Assembly (NCBI GenBank): GCA_021777555.1
Contig: JAJYDK010000007.1
Coordinates: 1 to 64,000, forward strand
Direction: 5' to 3'
DNA: 64,000 bases
Source of the DNA: Pseudomonadota bacterium
Lineage (GTDB): Bacteria; Pseudomonadota; Gammaproteobacteria; Steroidobacterales; Steroidobacteraceae
Made by a program: the position numbers and the translations under genes. Shown here piece after piece: positions 56,110-64,000 of the stretch (its first letter is position 1; each line of letters opens with the position of its first letter). The notes beneath the pieces are model-generated. The model did no database searches, was not told the origin of the DNA, and worked only from the letters and a program-made list of their open reading frames with translations.

Positions 56110-58257
56110 ATGAATACCGTCGTGAAAATCGAATCGAAGGACATCGACGTCATCCCGTTCCAGGAAGCATCCCTGGACATCTGGGACAAGAAGTACCGGC
56201 TTACGGCCAAAGATGGCACCCCCATCGACAGGACGATGGACGACACCTACAAGCGTGTCGCGCGTGCCCTCGCCGACGTCGAGCGCGAAGAGGTGCGCGA
56301 CCACTGGTACGAGCGCTTCCTGTGGGCGCTGCGCCGGGGCGCCATCCCCGCCGGCCGCGTCACCTCGAACGCCGGGGCGCTCGAGCACAAACCGGCCACC
56401 TCGACGATCAATTGCACCGTGTCCGGATCGATCCATGACTCCATGGACAACATTCTCGGCAAGGTGCACGAGGCCGGCCTCACCCTGAAGGCGGGCTGCG
56501 GCATCGGCTACGAGTTCTCGACCCTGCGGCCGCGCGGAGCATACGTGTCGGGCGCCGGCGCCTATACCTCCGGCCCGCTGTCCTTCATGGACATCTTCGA
56601 CAAGATGTGTTTCACCGTCTCCTCCGCCGGCGGACGCCGCGGGGCGCAGATGGGCACATTCGACGTCGGGCATCCGGATGTCATGGAGTTCATCCGCGCC
56701 AAGCGCGAGAGCGGGCGGCTGCGCCAGTTCAACCTGTCACTGCTCATCACCGACGAGTTCATGCAGGCGGTGCGCGAGAACCGCGAGTGGAGGCTCGCCT
56801 TCCCGCTGTCGCGCAAGGAGCACGAGGAGGAAAAGCCCGACCTCGCCGATCCCGCGAAGTTCATCTGGCGCGAATGGCCGGTGCACGAGGATTACGTGGT
56901 GAACGAGCAGGGCCTGGTGGCCTGCAAGATATACAAGACGCTGCCGGCGCGGCGCGTGTGGGATGTCATCATGACTTCCACATACGATTTTGCCGAGCCG
57001 GGCTTCGTCCTGATCGACCGCGTCAACGAGATGAACAACAACTGGTGGTGCGAGAACATCCGCGCCACCAATCCCTGTGGCGAACAGCCGCTTCCGCCGT
57101 ACGGCAGCTGTCTGCTCGGCTCGGTCAACCTGACGCGCTTCGTGCGCGAGCCGTTCACGGCGTGCGCGCGCTTCGACTGGGACGAGTACCGGGAGGTCGT
57201 CAGGATCTTCGCGCGCATGCTGGACAACGTGGTCGAGATCAACGGGTTGCCGCTCGAGAGGCAGCGCGAGGAGATCCTGCGCAAGCGCCGCCACGGCATG
57301 GGCTTTCTCGGCCTGGGCAGCACCATGACGCTGCTCGGCATGAAGTATGGCTCGCCGGAGTCGCTGAAGTTCACCGAGGAGGTGTCGCGGGAGATGGCGG
57401 TCGCCGGCTGGGAGGAGGGGCTGGAGCTCGCCCGTGAGAAGGGACCGGCGCCCATCATGAGCGAGGAATTCACGGTCACCAGCGAAATGCTGCGCAAGCG
57501 TCCGGAGATGACCCGCGATGGACTGAAGGTCGGCGACAAGGTGTGCGGGCGCGTGCTGCACGCGAAGTACAGCCGCTACATGCAGCAGGTCGCCAGGGTG
57601 GCTCCCGCGCTCGTCGAGAAGCTCGCCGAGACCGGCGCACGTTACACGCATCACACCTCCATCGCGCCGACGGGCACGATTTCGCTGTCCCTGGCGAACA
57701 ACGCGTCGAACGGCATCGAGCCGTCGTTCGCGCATCACTATTTCCGCAACGTGATCCGGCCGGGCCGCAAGACCAAGGAGAAGATCGACGTCTACTCCTT
57801 CGAGCTGCTGGCCTACCGCGAGCTGGTCAATCCCAAGGCGGGGCCCGGCGGCACGCCGGAATCCGATGCGCTGCCGGACTACTTCATCGCCTCGGATCAC
57901 ATCATGCCGAAGGAGCACGTCGATGTGCAGGCGGCGGCGCAGAAGTGGGTGGACTCGTCGATCTCCAAAACGGCCAACGTGCCGACGGACTTCCCATACG
58001 AGAAGTTCAAGGACATCTACCTGTACGCGCACGAGCAGGGCCTGAAGGGCTGCACCACGTTCCGCTTCAACCCCGAGGCCTTTCAGGGTGTGCTGGTCAA
58101 GGAGCAGGACCTGAAGAACACCGTCTACAAGTTCACGCTCGATGACGGAACGGTGGTCGAGGCGCGTGGCGACGAGGAAATCGACTACGACGGCGAGACG
58201 CACACGGCCGCGAATCTATTCGACGCACTCCGTGACGGGTACTACGGGCACTTCTGA
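56110..58257 (+). CDS. nrdJ: Class II (adenosylcobalamin-dependent) ribonucleotide reductase, catalytic subunit
   Basis: A 715-residue enzyme reducing ribonucleotides with a B12-generated thiyl radical, independent of oxygen. Redox and radical cysteines are seen in STINCTVSGS (Cys102) and ATNPCGEQPLPPYGSC; SSAGGRRGAQMGTF and APTGTISLSLANNASNGIEPSF are substrate loops. The C-terminal redox tail is missing here and is encoded by the next gene, as in the split NrdJa/NrdJb of Pseudomonas. The ATG at 56110 is used; an earlier ATG at 56083 adds nine residues. Confidence 0.93.
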   Translation: MNTVVKIESKDIDVIPFQEASLDIWDKKYRLTAKDGTPIDRTMDDTYKRVARALADVEREEVRDHWYERFLWALRRGAIPAGRVTSNAGALEHKPATSTINCTVSGSIHDSMDNILGKVHEAGLTLKAGCGIGYEFSTLRPRGAYVSGAGAYTSGPLSFMDIFDKMCFTVSSAGGRRGAQMGTFDVGHPDVMEFIRAKRESGRLRQFNLSLLITDEFMQAVRENREWRLAFPLSRKEHEEEKPDLADPAKFIWREWPVHEDYVVNEQGLVACKIYKTLPARRVWDVIMTSTYDFAEPGFVLIDRVNEMNNNWWCENIRATNPCGEQPLPPYGSCLLGSVNLTRFVREPFTACARFDWDEYREVVRIFARMLDNVVEINGLPLERQREEILRKRRHGMGFLGLGSTMTLLGMKYGSPESLKFTEEVSREMAVAGWEEGLELAREKGPAPIMSEEFTVTSEMLRKRPEMTRDGLKVGDKVCGRVLHAKYSRYMQQVARVAPALVEKLAETGARYTHHTSIAPTGTISLSLANNASNGIEPSFAHHYFRNVIRPGRKTKEKIDVYSFELLAYRELVNPKAGPGGTPESDALPDYFIASDHIMPKEHVDVQAAAQKWVDSSISKTANVPTDFPYEKFKDIYLYAHEQGLKGCTTFRFNPEAFQGVLVKEQDLKNTVYKFTLDDGTVVEARGDEEIDYDGETHTAANLFDALRDGYYGHF

Positions 58258-58300
58258 AGAAGGCTGAGGTCGCGGTCCACGGGTAATTGGAAGAGCCATC

Positions 58301-59062
58301 ATGAGCATCAAGATCGAGCGCAAGATCGTCAAGTACGACGTCCAGAAGCCTGAGATCAAGGCGGCCGAGAAGGCCGAGGTCGCCAAGGCGGCGAGCGCGC
58401 CGGAGCCCATCGCGTTCGCCCCGCAGACGGCGGAGACGGTTCGCGACAAGCACGGGCACCTGGCCCAGGTCATCCGGATGCACGAGAAGCTCGAGCGTCC
58501 GGAGGTGCTGATCGGCTCGACCTACAAGATCAAGACCCCGATCTCCGATCACGCGATGTACGTGACCATCAACGACATCGTGCTGAACGAGGGCACCGAG
58601 TTCGAGCAGCGCCGGCCGTTCGAGATCTTCATCAACTCCAAGAACCTCGATCACTTCCAGTGGATCGTGGCGCTGACGCGCATCATCTCGGCCGTATTCC
58701 GCAAGGGGGGCGATGTGACCTTCCTGGTCGATGAGCTCAAGGCCGTGTTCGATCCACGCGGCGGTTACTGGCAGCCGGGCGGGAAGTTCATGCCCTCGAT
58801 CATCGCCGAGCTCGGCCACGTCATCGAGCGGCACCTGCAGACCATCGGCCTGTTGCGCAAGCCGCAGCTCGATGAGCACCAGCAGCGCCTGGTGGACGAG
58901 AAGCGGGCGGAGTACGAGGCGCGTGCCCGTCAGACCGATGCTTTCGCGAAATCGAACTTCCCCGATGGCGCCCAGCTGTGCAGCAAATGCAGCACCGCCG
59001 CCGTCGTCATGATGGACGGCTGCATGACCTGCCTCAACTGCGGCGACTCGAAGTGCGGCTGA
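58301..59062 (+). CDS. Class II ribonucleotide reductase accessory/C-terminal subunit (NrdJb-like)
   Basis: A 253-residue protein that completes the split reductase. The first 75 residues are charged and Ala/Lys-rich, then a TSCPD-like domain (YKIKTPISDHAMYVTINDIV, RRPFEIFINSKNLDHFQWIVALTRIISAVFRKGGD), and a cysteine-rich tail (LCSKCSTAAVVMMDGCMTCLNCGDSKCG) that likely passes electrons from thioredoxin. It begins 43 bases after nrdJ in the same operon. Confidence 0.9.
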   Translation: MSIKIERKIVKYDVQKPEIKAAEKAEVAKAASAPEPIAFAPQTAETVRDKHGHLAQVIRMHEKLERPEVLIGSTYKIKTPISDHAMYVTINDIVLNEGTEFEQRRPFEIFINSKNLDHFQWIVALTRIISAVFRKGGDVTFLVDELKAVFDPRGGYWQPGGKFMPSIIAELGHVIERHLQTIGLLRKPQLDEHQQRLVDEKRAEYEARARQTDAFAKSNFPDGAQLCSKCSTAAVVMMDGCMTCLNCGDSKCG

Positions 59063-59129
59063 CCCGACTGGATGGAACCTCAATAACTGTGTGTAAGGTG
59101 TCACCGGGAATGTTCGTCGCGGAGGTCGG

Positions 59130-59867
59130 ATGCGCTACGAGCTGTATTACTGGCCGACGATCCAGGGGAGAGGCGAGTTCGTGCGCCTCGCCCTCGAAGA
59201 GGCGGGCTGCGGGTACGTGGATGTGGCCCGCGAGACGGGCAGAGGAGCGGGTGTGCCGCGGCTGATGCGCTTTCTCGCCGGCCGGGAAAGCGGCGAATTG
59301 CCGTTTGCGCCTCCTTTCCTCAAAGCCGGCCGGCAAGTCATGGCGCAGACAGCGAACATCCTGCTCTATCTCGGCGACCGGCACGGCCTTGCGCCCCGGG
59401 AAGAGAGCGGGCGGCTGTGGACCCACCAACTGCAGCTCACGATCGCCGACCTCGTCGATGAAGTCCATGACACGCATCATCCGATCGCCTCGAGCCTGTA
59501 TTACGAGGACCAGAAGCGCGAGGCACTGCGGCGCGCCGGGGATTTCCTCGACAACCGCCTGACGAAGTACCTCGACTACTTCGAGCGGGTGCTCGCGCGC
59601 AACCCGCGCGGCCGGGGCTGGCTCGTCGGCGCGCGGTTGACGTACGCCGATCTGTCCCTGTTTCAGGTCCTGACGGGTCTTGACTATGCGTTCCCGCGAA
59701 CGATGAGGCGCAGGTCGCGTCGGTATCGGCGCCTGAGAGCGCTGAGCCGTGCGGTGGAGGATCGTTCGCGGATCTCCGCGTACCTCAAGTCGGAGCGCCG
59801 GCTGCCGTTCAGCGAGGAAGGGATCTTCCGCCACTATCCGGAGCTCGAGGGCGCACAGTCCTCCTGA
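59130..59867 (+). CDS. Glutathione S-transferase-like protein
   Basis: A 245-residue protein with an N-terminal thioredoxin-like domain (RYELYYWPTIQGRGEFVRLALEEAG, PFAPPFLKAGRQVMAQTANILLYLG) and a C-terminal helical domain (GWLVGARLTYADLSLFQVLTGLDY). The Tyr in YYW may be the catalytic residue as in sigma-class GSTs. GGAGG lies five bases before the ATG at 59130. Substrate unknown. It may follow nrdJ in one transcript (67-base gap). Confidence 0.85.
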   Translation: MRYELYYWPTIQGRGEFVRLALEEAGCGYVDVARETGRGAGVPRLMRFLAGRESGELPFAPPFLKAGRQVMAQTANILLYLGDRHGLAPREESGRLWTHQLQLTIADLVDEVHDTHHPIASSLYYEDQKREALRRAGDFLDNRLTKYLDYFERVLARNPRGRGWLVGARLTYADLSLFQVLTGLDYAFPRTMRRRSRRYRRLRALSRAVEDRSRISAYLKSERRLPFSEEGIFRHYPELEGAQSS

Positions 59868-59873
59868 GCGTCC

Positions 59874-60329
59874 TCAGCCCAAGGCGCGGTCCAGCCAGCG
59901 TGAGAGGCTGGCGGCGTCCATCGCACCGGATTGGCGCGCGATCTCGCGCCCCTGACGGAAGAGGATCAATGTCGGAATGCTGCGGATGCCGAAGCGCGCG
60001 GCAAGCTGCTGCTGTTCGTCCGTGTTGACTTTGGCCACGCGAAGGCGCGTCGGACGCTGAGCGGCGGTGCGATCGAGCACCGGGGCCATCATGTGGCAGG
60101 GCCCGCACCAGGGCGCCCAGAAGTCCACGAGCACGGGAAGCGTGGCACGCTCGGCGTGCGCGGCAAACGAGGCGCCATCCAAGGCAACCGGCACTCCGCT
60201 GAGAACCTCCGCCTTGCAGCGCGGGCACTTGGGGTGCTCGAGCGCTCGCGCCTCGGGCACGCGGACGAGGGAGTGGCACTGCGGACAGGCCACCAGCACG
60301 GCGTCGGTGGCATGGATTTCGGCATTCAT
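59874..60329 (-). CDS. trxC: Thioredoxin 2
   Basis: A 151-residue thiol-disulfide reductase with a zinc finger of two CxxC pairs (Cys15/18 in CPQC and Cys35/38 in CPRC) ahead of a thioredoxin domain with active site WCGPC (74-78). Thioredoxin 2 resists oxidative stress and can reduce ribonucleotide reductase, which is encoded nearby. The start is decided by the promoter: a sigma-32-like -10 box ends six bases before the ATG, and there is no Shine-Dalgarno, so the mRNA seems leaderless. Confidence 0.94.
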   Translation of the reverse strand: MNAEIHATDAVLVACPQCHSLVRVPEARALEHPKCPRCKAEVLSGVPVALDGASFAAHAERATLPVLVDFWAPWCGPCHMMAPVLDRTAAQRPTRLRVAKVNTDEQQQLAARFGIRSIPTLILFRQGREIARQSGAMDAASLSRWLDRALG

Positions 60330-60335
60330 GCCGCA

Positions 60336-60364
60336 AGAATGGGGCCGGGCCGATGTGATTCAAG
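60336..60364 (-). promoter_or_regulatory. Sigma-32-like promoter of trxC
   Basis: On the minus strand CTTGAAT (60358-60364; 6 of 7 matches), 13 bases, then CCCCATTCT (60336-60344), which matches the CCCCATNT core in full. The start codon follows six bases later, at the expected transcription start. Confidence 0.6.
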
Positions 60365-60373
60365 CGCCGGGGG

Positions 60374-60402
60374 CTTGGCTTCGCTCCCCGGGTCCCCCAT
60401 CA
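60374..60402 (+). promoter_or_regulatory. Weak sigma-32-like promoter of cbpA
   Basis: CTTGGCT (60374-60380), 14 bases, then CCCCATCA (60395-60402), nine bases before the cbpA ATG. The -10 fits the heat-shock type; the -35 matches 4 of 7. Confidence 0.3.
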
Positions 60403-60411
60403 TCACGACTC

Positions 60412-61377
60412 ATGGAATACCGGGACTACTACAAGATTCTGGGCGTGGCGCGGACGGCGACGGCTGAGGACATCAAGAAGTCCTATCGCCGGCTGGCCCG
60501 CAAGTACCATCCGGACGTGAGCAAGGAAAAGAACGCGGAGGAGAAGTTCAAGGAACTGCAGGAGGCCTACGAGGTGCTGAAAGACCCGGAGAAGCGCGCC
60601 GCCTACGATCAGCTCGGCAGCGGCTGGAAGTCCGGCCAGCAGTTCCGGCCGCCGCCGGATTGGGCGAGCGGTTTTGAGTTCCGCGGCGGTGCCCGCCCCG
60701 GAGGGGGCGGGGGAGCGCATGCGTTTGAAGAAGAAGGCTTCAGCGACTTCTTCTCCTCGCTCTTTGGCGGCGCGAGTCCCTTCGCGAGCTCCACACGGCA
60801 GCGGCAGCAGGCGGGGCGTGACCACCACGCGCGCGTTGACATAGACCTCGAGGAGGCCTTCGGCGGCGGCACGCGCACCCTCGATCTCAAACACCCGGAG
60901 TTGAAGACCGATGGAACGGTGGAGCTGCGCGCGCGCACGGTTCGCGTCACCATTCCCGCGGGGGTCACGGACGGCCAGCTCATCCGGCTCGCCGGCCAGG
61001 GAGAGGCGGGCCCAGGCGGCGGACGTGCCGGTGACCTTTACCTGGAGCTGCACATCCGTCCGCACCGCCTCTTCCAGTTGGACGGCCGCGATGTAACCCT
61101 GACATTGCCGGTTTCGCCCTGGGAGGCGGCTCTCGGAGCGACGGTGTCGGTACCGACCCTGGGCGGTACGGTCGAGATGCAGGTTCCGCCCGGCGCGCAG
61201 TCCGGCCAGAAACTGCGTCTGCGGGGGCGTGGCCTGCCTGGTCAGCCACCCGGCGACGCGTACGTGCAGCTCAAGATCGTTCTGCCGCCCGCAAGCTCCC
61301 CGGAGGCGCGCGCGCTGTACGAGGACATGCGCGCGAAACTGGCGGGATTCGATCCGCGCGCCGACCTCAGGAGGTAA
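60412..61377 (+). CDS. cbpA: DnaJ-family co-chaperone CbpA
   Basis: A 321-residue J-domain protein: J domain at 1-70 with HPD at 33-35, a Gly/Phe-rich linker (FRGGARPGGGGGAHAF, FSDFFSSLFGG), and two C-terminal peptide-binding domains (VRVTIPAGVTDGQLIRLAGQGEAG). There is no zinc-finger domain, which separates it from DnaJ. It stimulates DnaK and can bind DNA in E. coli. The modulator gene cbpM follows after four bases. Confidence 0.93.
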   Translation: MEYRDYYKILGVARTATAEDIKKSYRRLARKYHPDVSKEKNAEEKFKELQEAYEVLKDPEKRAAYDQLGSGWKSGQQFRPPPDWASGFEFRGGARPGGGGGAHAFEEEGFSDFFSSLFGGASPFASSTRQRQQAGRDHHARVDIDLEEAFGGGTRTLDLKHPELKTDGTVELRARTVRVTIPAGVTDGQLIRLAGQGEAGPGGGRAGDLYLELHIRPHRLFQLDGRDVTLTLPVSPWEAALGATVSVPTLGGTVEMQVPPGAQSGQKLRLRGRGLPGQPPGDAYVQLKIVLPPASSPEARALYEDMRAKLAGFDPRADLRR

Positions 61378-61381
61378 CGCC

Positions 61382-61702
61382 GTGAATCATGACGTCGCCG
61401 TTCATGAAGTGCGCCTCATGGGCGACGCTGATTGGATCGCCGCCGTGGAGATCTGCCGGGTCTGCCGGATCGAGCTCGAGGCCGTGATCGAGCTCGCCGA
61501 GCTCGGCCTCGTCCAGCTCCGAGGCGGATCCGAGCAGGAGTGGCAGCTTCCGGCGGCCGCCCTGCCGCGCCTGGCGATGGCCGGGAGGCTGATGCGCGAT
61601 CTCGGGGTGAACGTGAGCGGAGCGGTGCTTGCCGTCGAGCTGTTGGAAGCGCAACGGGAGCTCGAGCGGCGGATCCGGCGTCTCGAGCGGCTGACCGAAT
61701 AA
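61382..61702 (+). CDS. cbpM: Chaperone modulator CbpM
   Basis: A 106-residue MerR-like helical protein that in E. coli binds the CbpA J domain and inhibits it. Seen: ICRVCRIELEAVIELAELGLVQ and a C-terminal coiled coil (AVELLEAQRELERRIRRLERL). It starts at the GTG at 61382, with AGGAGG (part of the cbpA stop region) eight bases upstream; the next in-frame ATG falls inside the conserved part. Confidence 0.88.
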   Translation: MNHDVAVHEVRLMGDADWIAAVEICRVCRIELEAVIELAELGLVQLRGGSEQEWQLPAAALPRLAMAGRLMRDLGVNVSGAVLAVELLEAQRELERRIRRLERLTE

Positions 61703-61726
61703 GCCGCCGGAGTGCGGGCGGCGCGA

Positions 61727-62152
61727 TCAGGTCCGATATCTTCTCGACAGTCGCTCCCTGAGGGCGGCGGCAAAAACCCCAGCCAGCAACAGTGCGCAGA
61801 GACCAACGACGACGAGGCTCAGCGTATTGACGATCAGCCCGAGCACCTGCGCCGGCAGGCCCAGCGCAACGAACACGAGGACCGATAACAAGCCGAGCGC
61901 GAGAATGAGGTAATGAACGGTGCGCTGCTCCCAGCTCACCCCGATACAGCCTCCCAGGATGGCCAGTCCCGCGGCAACGATGCCGGTGGCCAGGGGCCAG
62001 CCGCCGTAGGCGAGGATCACCGGATCGAGCGCTCCCTGGAACACGAGGTTCCACTGGGGTACCCCCCAGATGAGGCCGTAGATCGCCGATCCGGCCGCCA
62101 TAAGGCCGGCCACGATCGAGCATAAGATGAGGCCGCGCTGGTGTGATTCCAT
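61727..62152 (-). CDS. Small membrane protein, function unknown
   Basis: A 141-residue protein with four hydrophobic helices (about 8-30, 45-66, 78-98, 104-128) and a basic C-terminus (LRERLSRRYRT). I do not recognise the family. It stands alone, convergent with cbpM and following the antiporter gene in the same direction after 106 non-coding bases. Confidence 0.7.
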   Translation of the reverse strand: MESHQRGLILCSIVAGLMAAGSAIYGLIWGVPQWNLVFQGALDPVILAYGGWPLATGIVAAGLAILGGCIGVSWEQRTVHYLILALGLLSVLVFVALGLPAQVLGLIVNTLSLVVVGLCALLLAGVFAAALRERLSRRYRT

Positions 62153-62258
62153 GTCGATGCCGCCAAAGCCATCGGCCGATGCGGCCTGATGAAATCTTAG
62201 CGGAAACAGGCCGAGCTCGCCGCCGCTCGTCCCCGGGGCAGGGCTCGGCCGGATATCG

Positions 62259-63863
62259 TCAGAACAGCGCGAAACCCTTCGACAGCGCGATCCAGACGCC
62301 GATCAGGAACGGCACGCCGACGCCGAGCCAGGCGAGCGCCGTACCGACGCCGGGCCGGCCGCGCGCCGCCGCCTCGCCGCCGCTCTGCTCGTGCTGCAGC
62401 GCTCGCTCACGCGCAAGCTCGTCCTCCGACATGTAGTGGTGCTCGCCAACCGGTTTGATCAAGGCGTTGCACACCAGGCCGATGAACAGCAGCCCCGCCA
62501 TGATGTACAGCGTGAGATTGTAGACCTGAGCATGCGCAACGCCGTGATCGAGCTCGTACTGACGCAGGCTGGCGATGAGCGCGGGCCCGGCGATACCGGC
62601 CACCGACCACGCGGTGATCAGCCGCCCATGGATGGCCCCCACCATCTGGGTGCCGAAGATGTCCGCCAGGTACGCGGGCAGCGTCGAAAAACCACCGCCG
62701 TACATGGAGATGATGATGCAGACACTGAGCACGAACAGCCCGGGGATGCCGAGACGGCCCCAGGTGGGCAGCAGCACATAGAGAATGATGCCGAGAACGA
62801 AGAAGATGTAATAGGTTCGCTTGCGCCCGGCATAGTCGGAAGATGCGGCCCAGAAGAGGCGTCCGAGGCTGTTGAACAGACTGATGAGGCCGACGAGGCC
62901 CGCGGCCGCGGCCACGACCGCCGCCTTCTGTCCGGCCGGCGAGAGGGCGCCGGCGCGGCCGATCAGTCCTGCCCCAAATACATCCTGCAACATCGGGCTC
63001 GCCATCGAGATCACGCCGATTCCGGCGGTGACGTTCAGGCACAGCACCAACCAGATCAGCCAGAACTGCGGTGTCTTCAGCGCGCGCCCGAGATGAACGT
63101 GACGGTCCGTGATCATCGATCCCGTGTCCGCGGCTTGCGAGGGAGTGAAGCCCTCGGGATGCCAGCCCGTGGGTGGAACCCGGAAGCCGAACGCGCCAAT
63201 GGACATGACGACGAGATAGATCGCACCGAGAATCATCAGCGAAGCGGACACACCCTGTACGCCGCCATCGGCGTAGCGGGCCATCAGCCATACCGCGAGC
63301 GGCGCACCGATCATCGCGCCGCCGCCATAACCCATGATGGCAAAGCCGGTGGCAAGCCCACGCCGGTCGGGAAACCATTTGATGAGCGTCGACACCGGCG
63401 TGATATAGCCCAAGCCCTGGCCGATACCGCCGAGCACGCCGGTGCCGAGATAGACCAGCCAGAGCTGATGAACGGTGACGCCGATGCCGCCCAGAATGAG
63501 CCCGCCGCCCCAGCAGAGCGCGGCGACGAAGCCCGCCTTGCGCGGGCCGGCGTGCTCGAGCCAGCCGCCCCAGATCGCGGCGGAGATTCCGAGCACGGCG
63601 ATGAAGGTCTCGAAGATATGCGCCTCGGCCGGGAGGCTCCAGTTGCAGCGGGTGGTCGTGAGCTGGGCGAGAAAGCCCTGCGCGGTGCACACGGCAGGGG
63701 CGGCGCCGCGAATGAGGTGAGTCATGGGCAGCCAGTACACCGAGAAGCCGTACGCCATGCCGATGCACAGATGGATGCACAGCGCCGCGGGCGGGACCAA
63801 CCAACGGTTGAACCGCGGCGTGGCGATCGTCCGGGCGCGGTCAAGCACCGATATCTCAGCCAC
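62259..63863 (-). CDS. Oxalate/formate antiporter-family MFS transporter
   Basis: A 534-residue MFS protein with 12 helices, the OFA pattern: FNRWLVPPAALCIHLCIGMAYGFSVYWLPMTHLIRG, GGIGQGLGYITPVSTLIKWFPDRRGLATGFAIMGYGGGAMIGAPLA and RLFWAASSDYAGRKRTYYIFF. Several members exchange oxalate for formate, others move other carboxylates, so the substrate is open. No oxalate-metabolism gene is nearby. I start at the GTG at 63863, with AGGGGGA six bases upstream; an in-frame ATG at 63902 lacks a ribosome-binding site. Confidence 0.88.
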   Translation of the reverse strand: MAEISVLDRARTIATPRFNRWLVPPAALCIHLCIGMAYGFSVYWLPMTHLIRGAAPAVCTAQGFLAQLTTTRCNWSLPAEAHIFETFIAVLGISAAIWGGWLEHAGPRKAGFVAALCWGGGLILGGIGVTVHQLWLVYLGTGVLGGIGQGLGYITPVSTLIKWFPDRRGLATGFAIMGYGGGAMIGAPLAVWLMARYADGGVQGVSASLMILGAIYLVVMSIGAFGFRVPPTGWHPEGFTPSQAADTGSMITDRHVHLGRALKTPQFWLIWLVLCLNVTAGIGVISMASPMLQDVFGAGLIGRAGALSPAGQKAAVVAAAAGLVGLISLFNSLGRLFWAASSDYAGRKRTYYIFFVLGIILYVLLPTWGRLGIPGLFVLSVCIIISMYGGGFSTLPAYLADIFGTQMVGAIHGRLITAWSVAGIAGPALIASLRQYELDHGVAHAQVYNLTLYIMAGLLFIGLVCNALIKPVGEHHYMSEDELARERALQHEQSGGEAAARGRPGVGTALAWLGVGVPFLIGVWIALSKGFALF

Positions 63864-64000
63864 GATGTCCCCCTTTGTTTTCCGGCGCGTCGGTCCCGGC
63901 ATGGGATGACAGCGGCCGTCAGGAGGCAGTCTAGCGAGGGCTCGGTGGCATTCCTGGCCGCACGCTCGTGGCGTGTGCGATCGCCACGAGGCGTTCGCGC

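Overview
The window is GC-rich bacterial chromosome, densely packed on both strands, with many ATGA-type start/stop overlaps. The housekeeping genes point to a gammaproteobacterium: an rpsU-yqeY-dnaG-rpoD operon divergent from tsaD, folB-folK beside a pteridine reductase, an E. coli-type cca gene, trxC, cbpA-cbpM, pyrE and trmB. Steroidobacteraceae or another Xanthomonadales/Nevskiales-like lineage is a guess from gene content, not from a marker comparison.

Layout. 120-2072 is one complete insertion sequence (IS1634/IS4-type transposase, 16-bp terminal inverted repeats) next to a tRNA-Gly(CCC). 2590-7730 holds a divergent pair of DJ-1/PfpI proteins (one enzyme-like, one GlxA-type regulator), a LOG-family hydrolase and a two-subunit molybdenum hydroxylase. 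7857-9579 is a three-gene operon (membrane protein, winged-helix regulator, cis-prenyl transferase). 9738-15178 is an EmrAB-type efflux pair followed by kynureninase and kynurenine 3-monooxygenase. 15237-21615 is mixed (rhodanese, trmB, marC, Rieske/AmpG, pyrE, unknowns). 21635-28855 is a complete MoxR/Bat operon. 29072-30846 carries small unknown genes, one behind a striking palindromic promoter. 30923-38172 is a five-gene operon: sigma factor, probable anti-sigma factor, repeat/RDD membrane protein, RND adaptor and RND pump. 38353-42700 has a MarR-GNAT fusion divergent from an M20 amidohydrolase, DUF962 and DUF1697 proteins, tRNA-Ile2(CAU), an Lrp regulator and a DUF4404 protein. 42742-54943 is the macromolecular-synthesis operon, tsaD, folate genes, midA-like, a lipoprotein aminopeptidase, cca and an NDUFA9-like protein. 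55044-61702 is a stress and redox stretch: hsp20, split class II ribonucleotide reductase, GST, thioredoxin 2 and CbpA/CbpM, with sigma-32-like promoters before hsp20 and trxC. The right end has a small membrane protein and an oxalate/formate-type antiporter.

Two themes recur in the non-coding DNA. Several genes (LOG, the 29656 gene, trxC, rhodanese, possibly others) have a -10-like element only 6-7 bases before the start codon and no Shine-Dalgarno, which suggests leaderless transcripts. Several regulators sit behind clean palindromes that look like their own operators. dnaG is unusual: its conserved N-terminus is encoded upstream of the first ATG/GTG/TTG codon. I see no prophage, CRISPR array, rRNA gene or replication origin.
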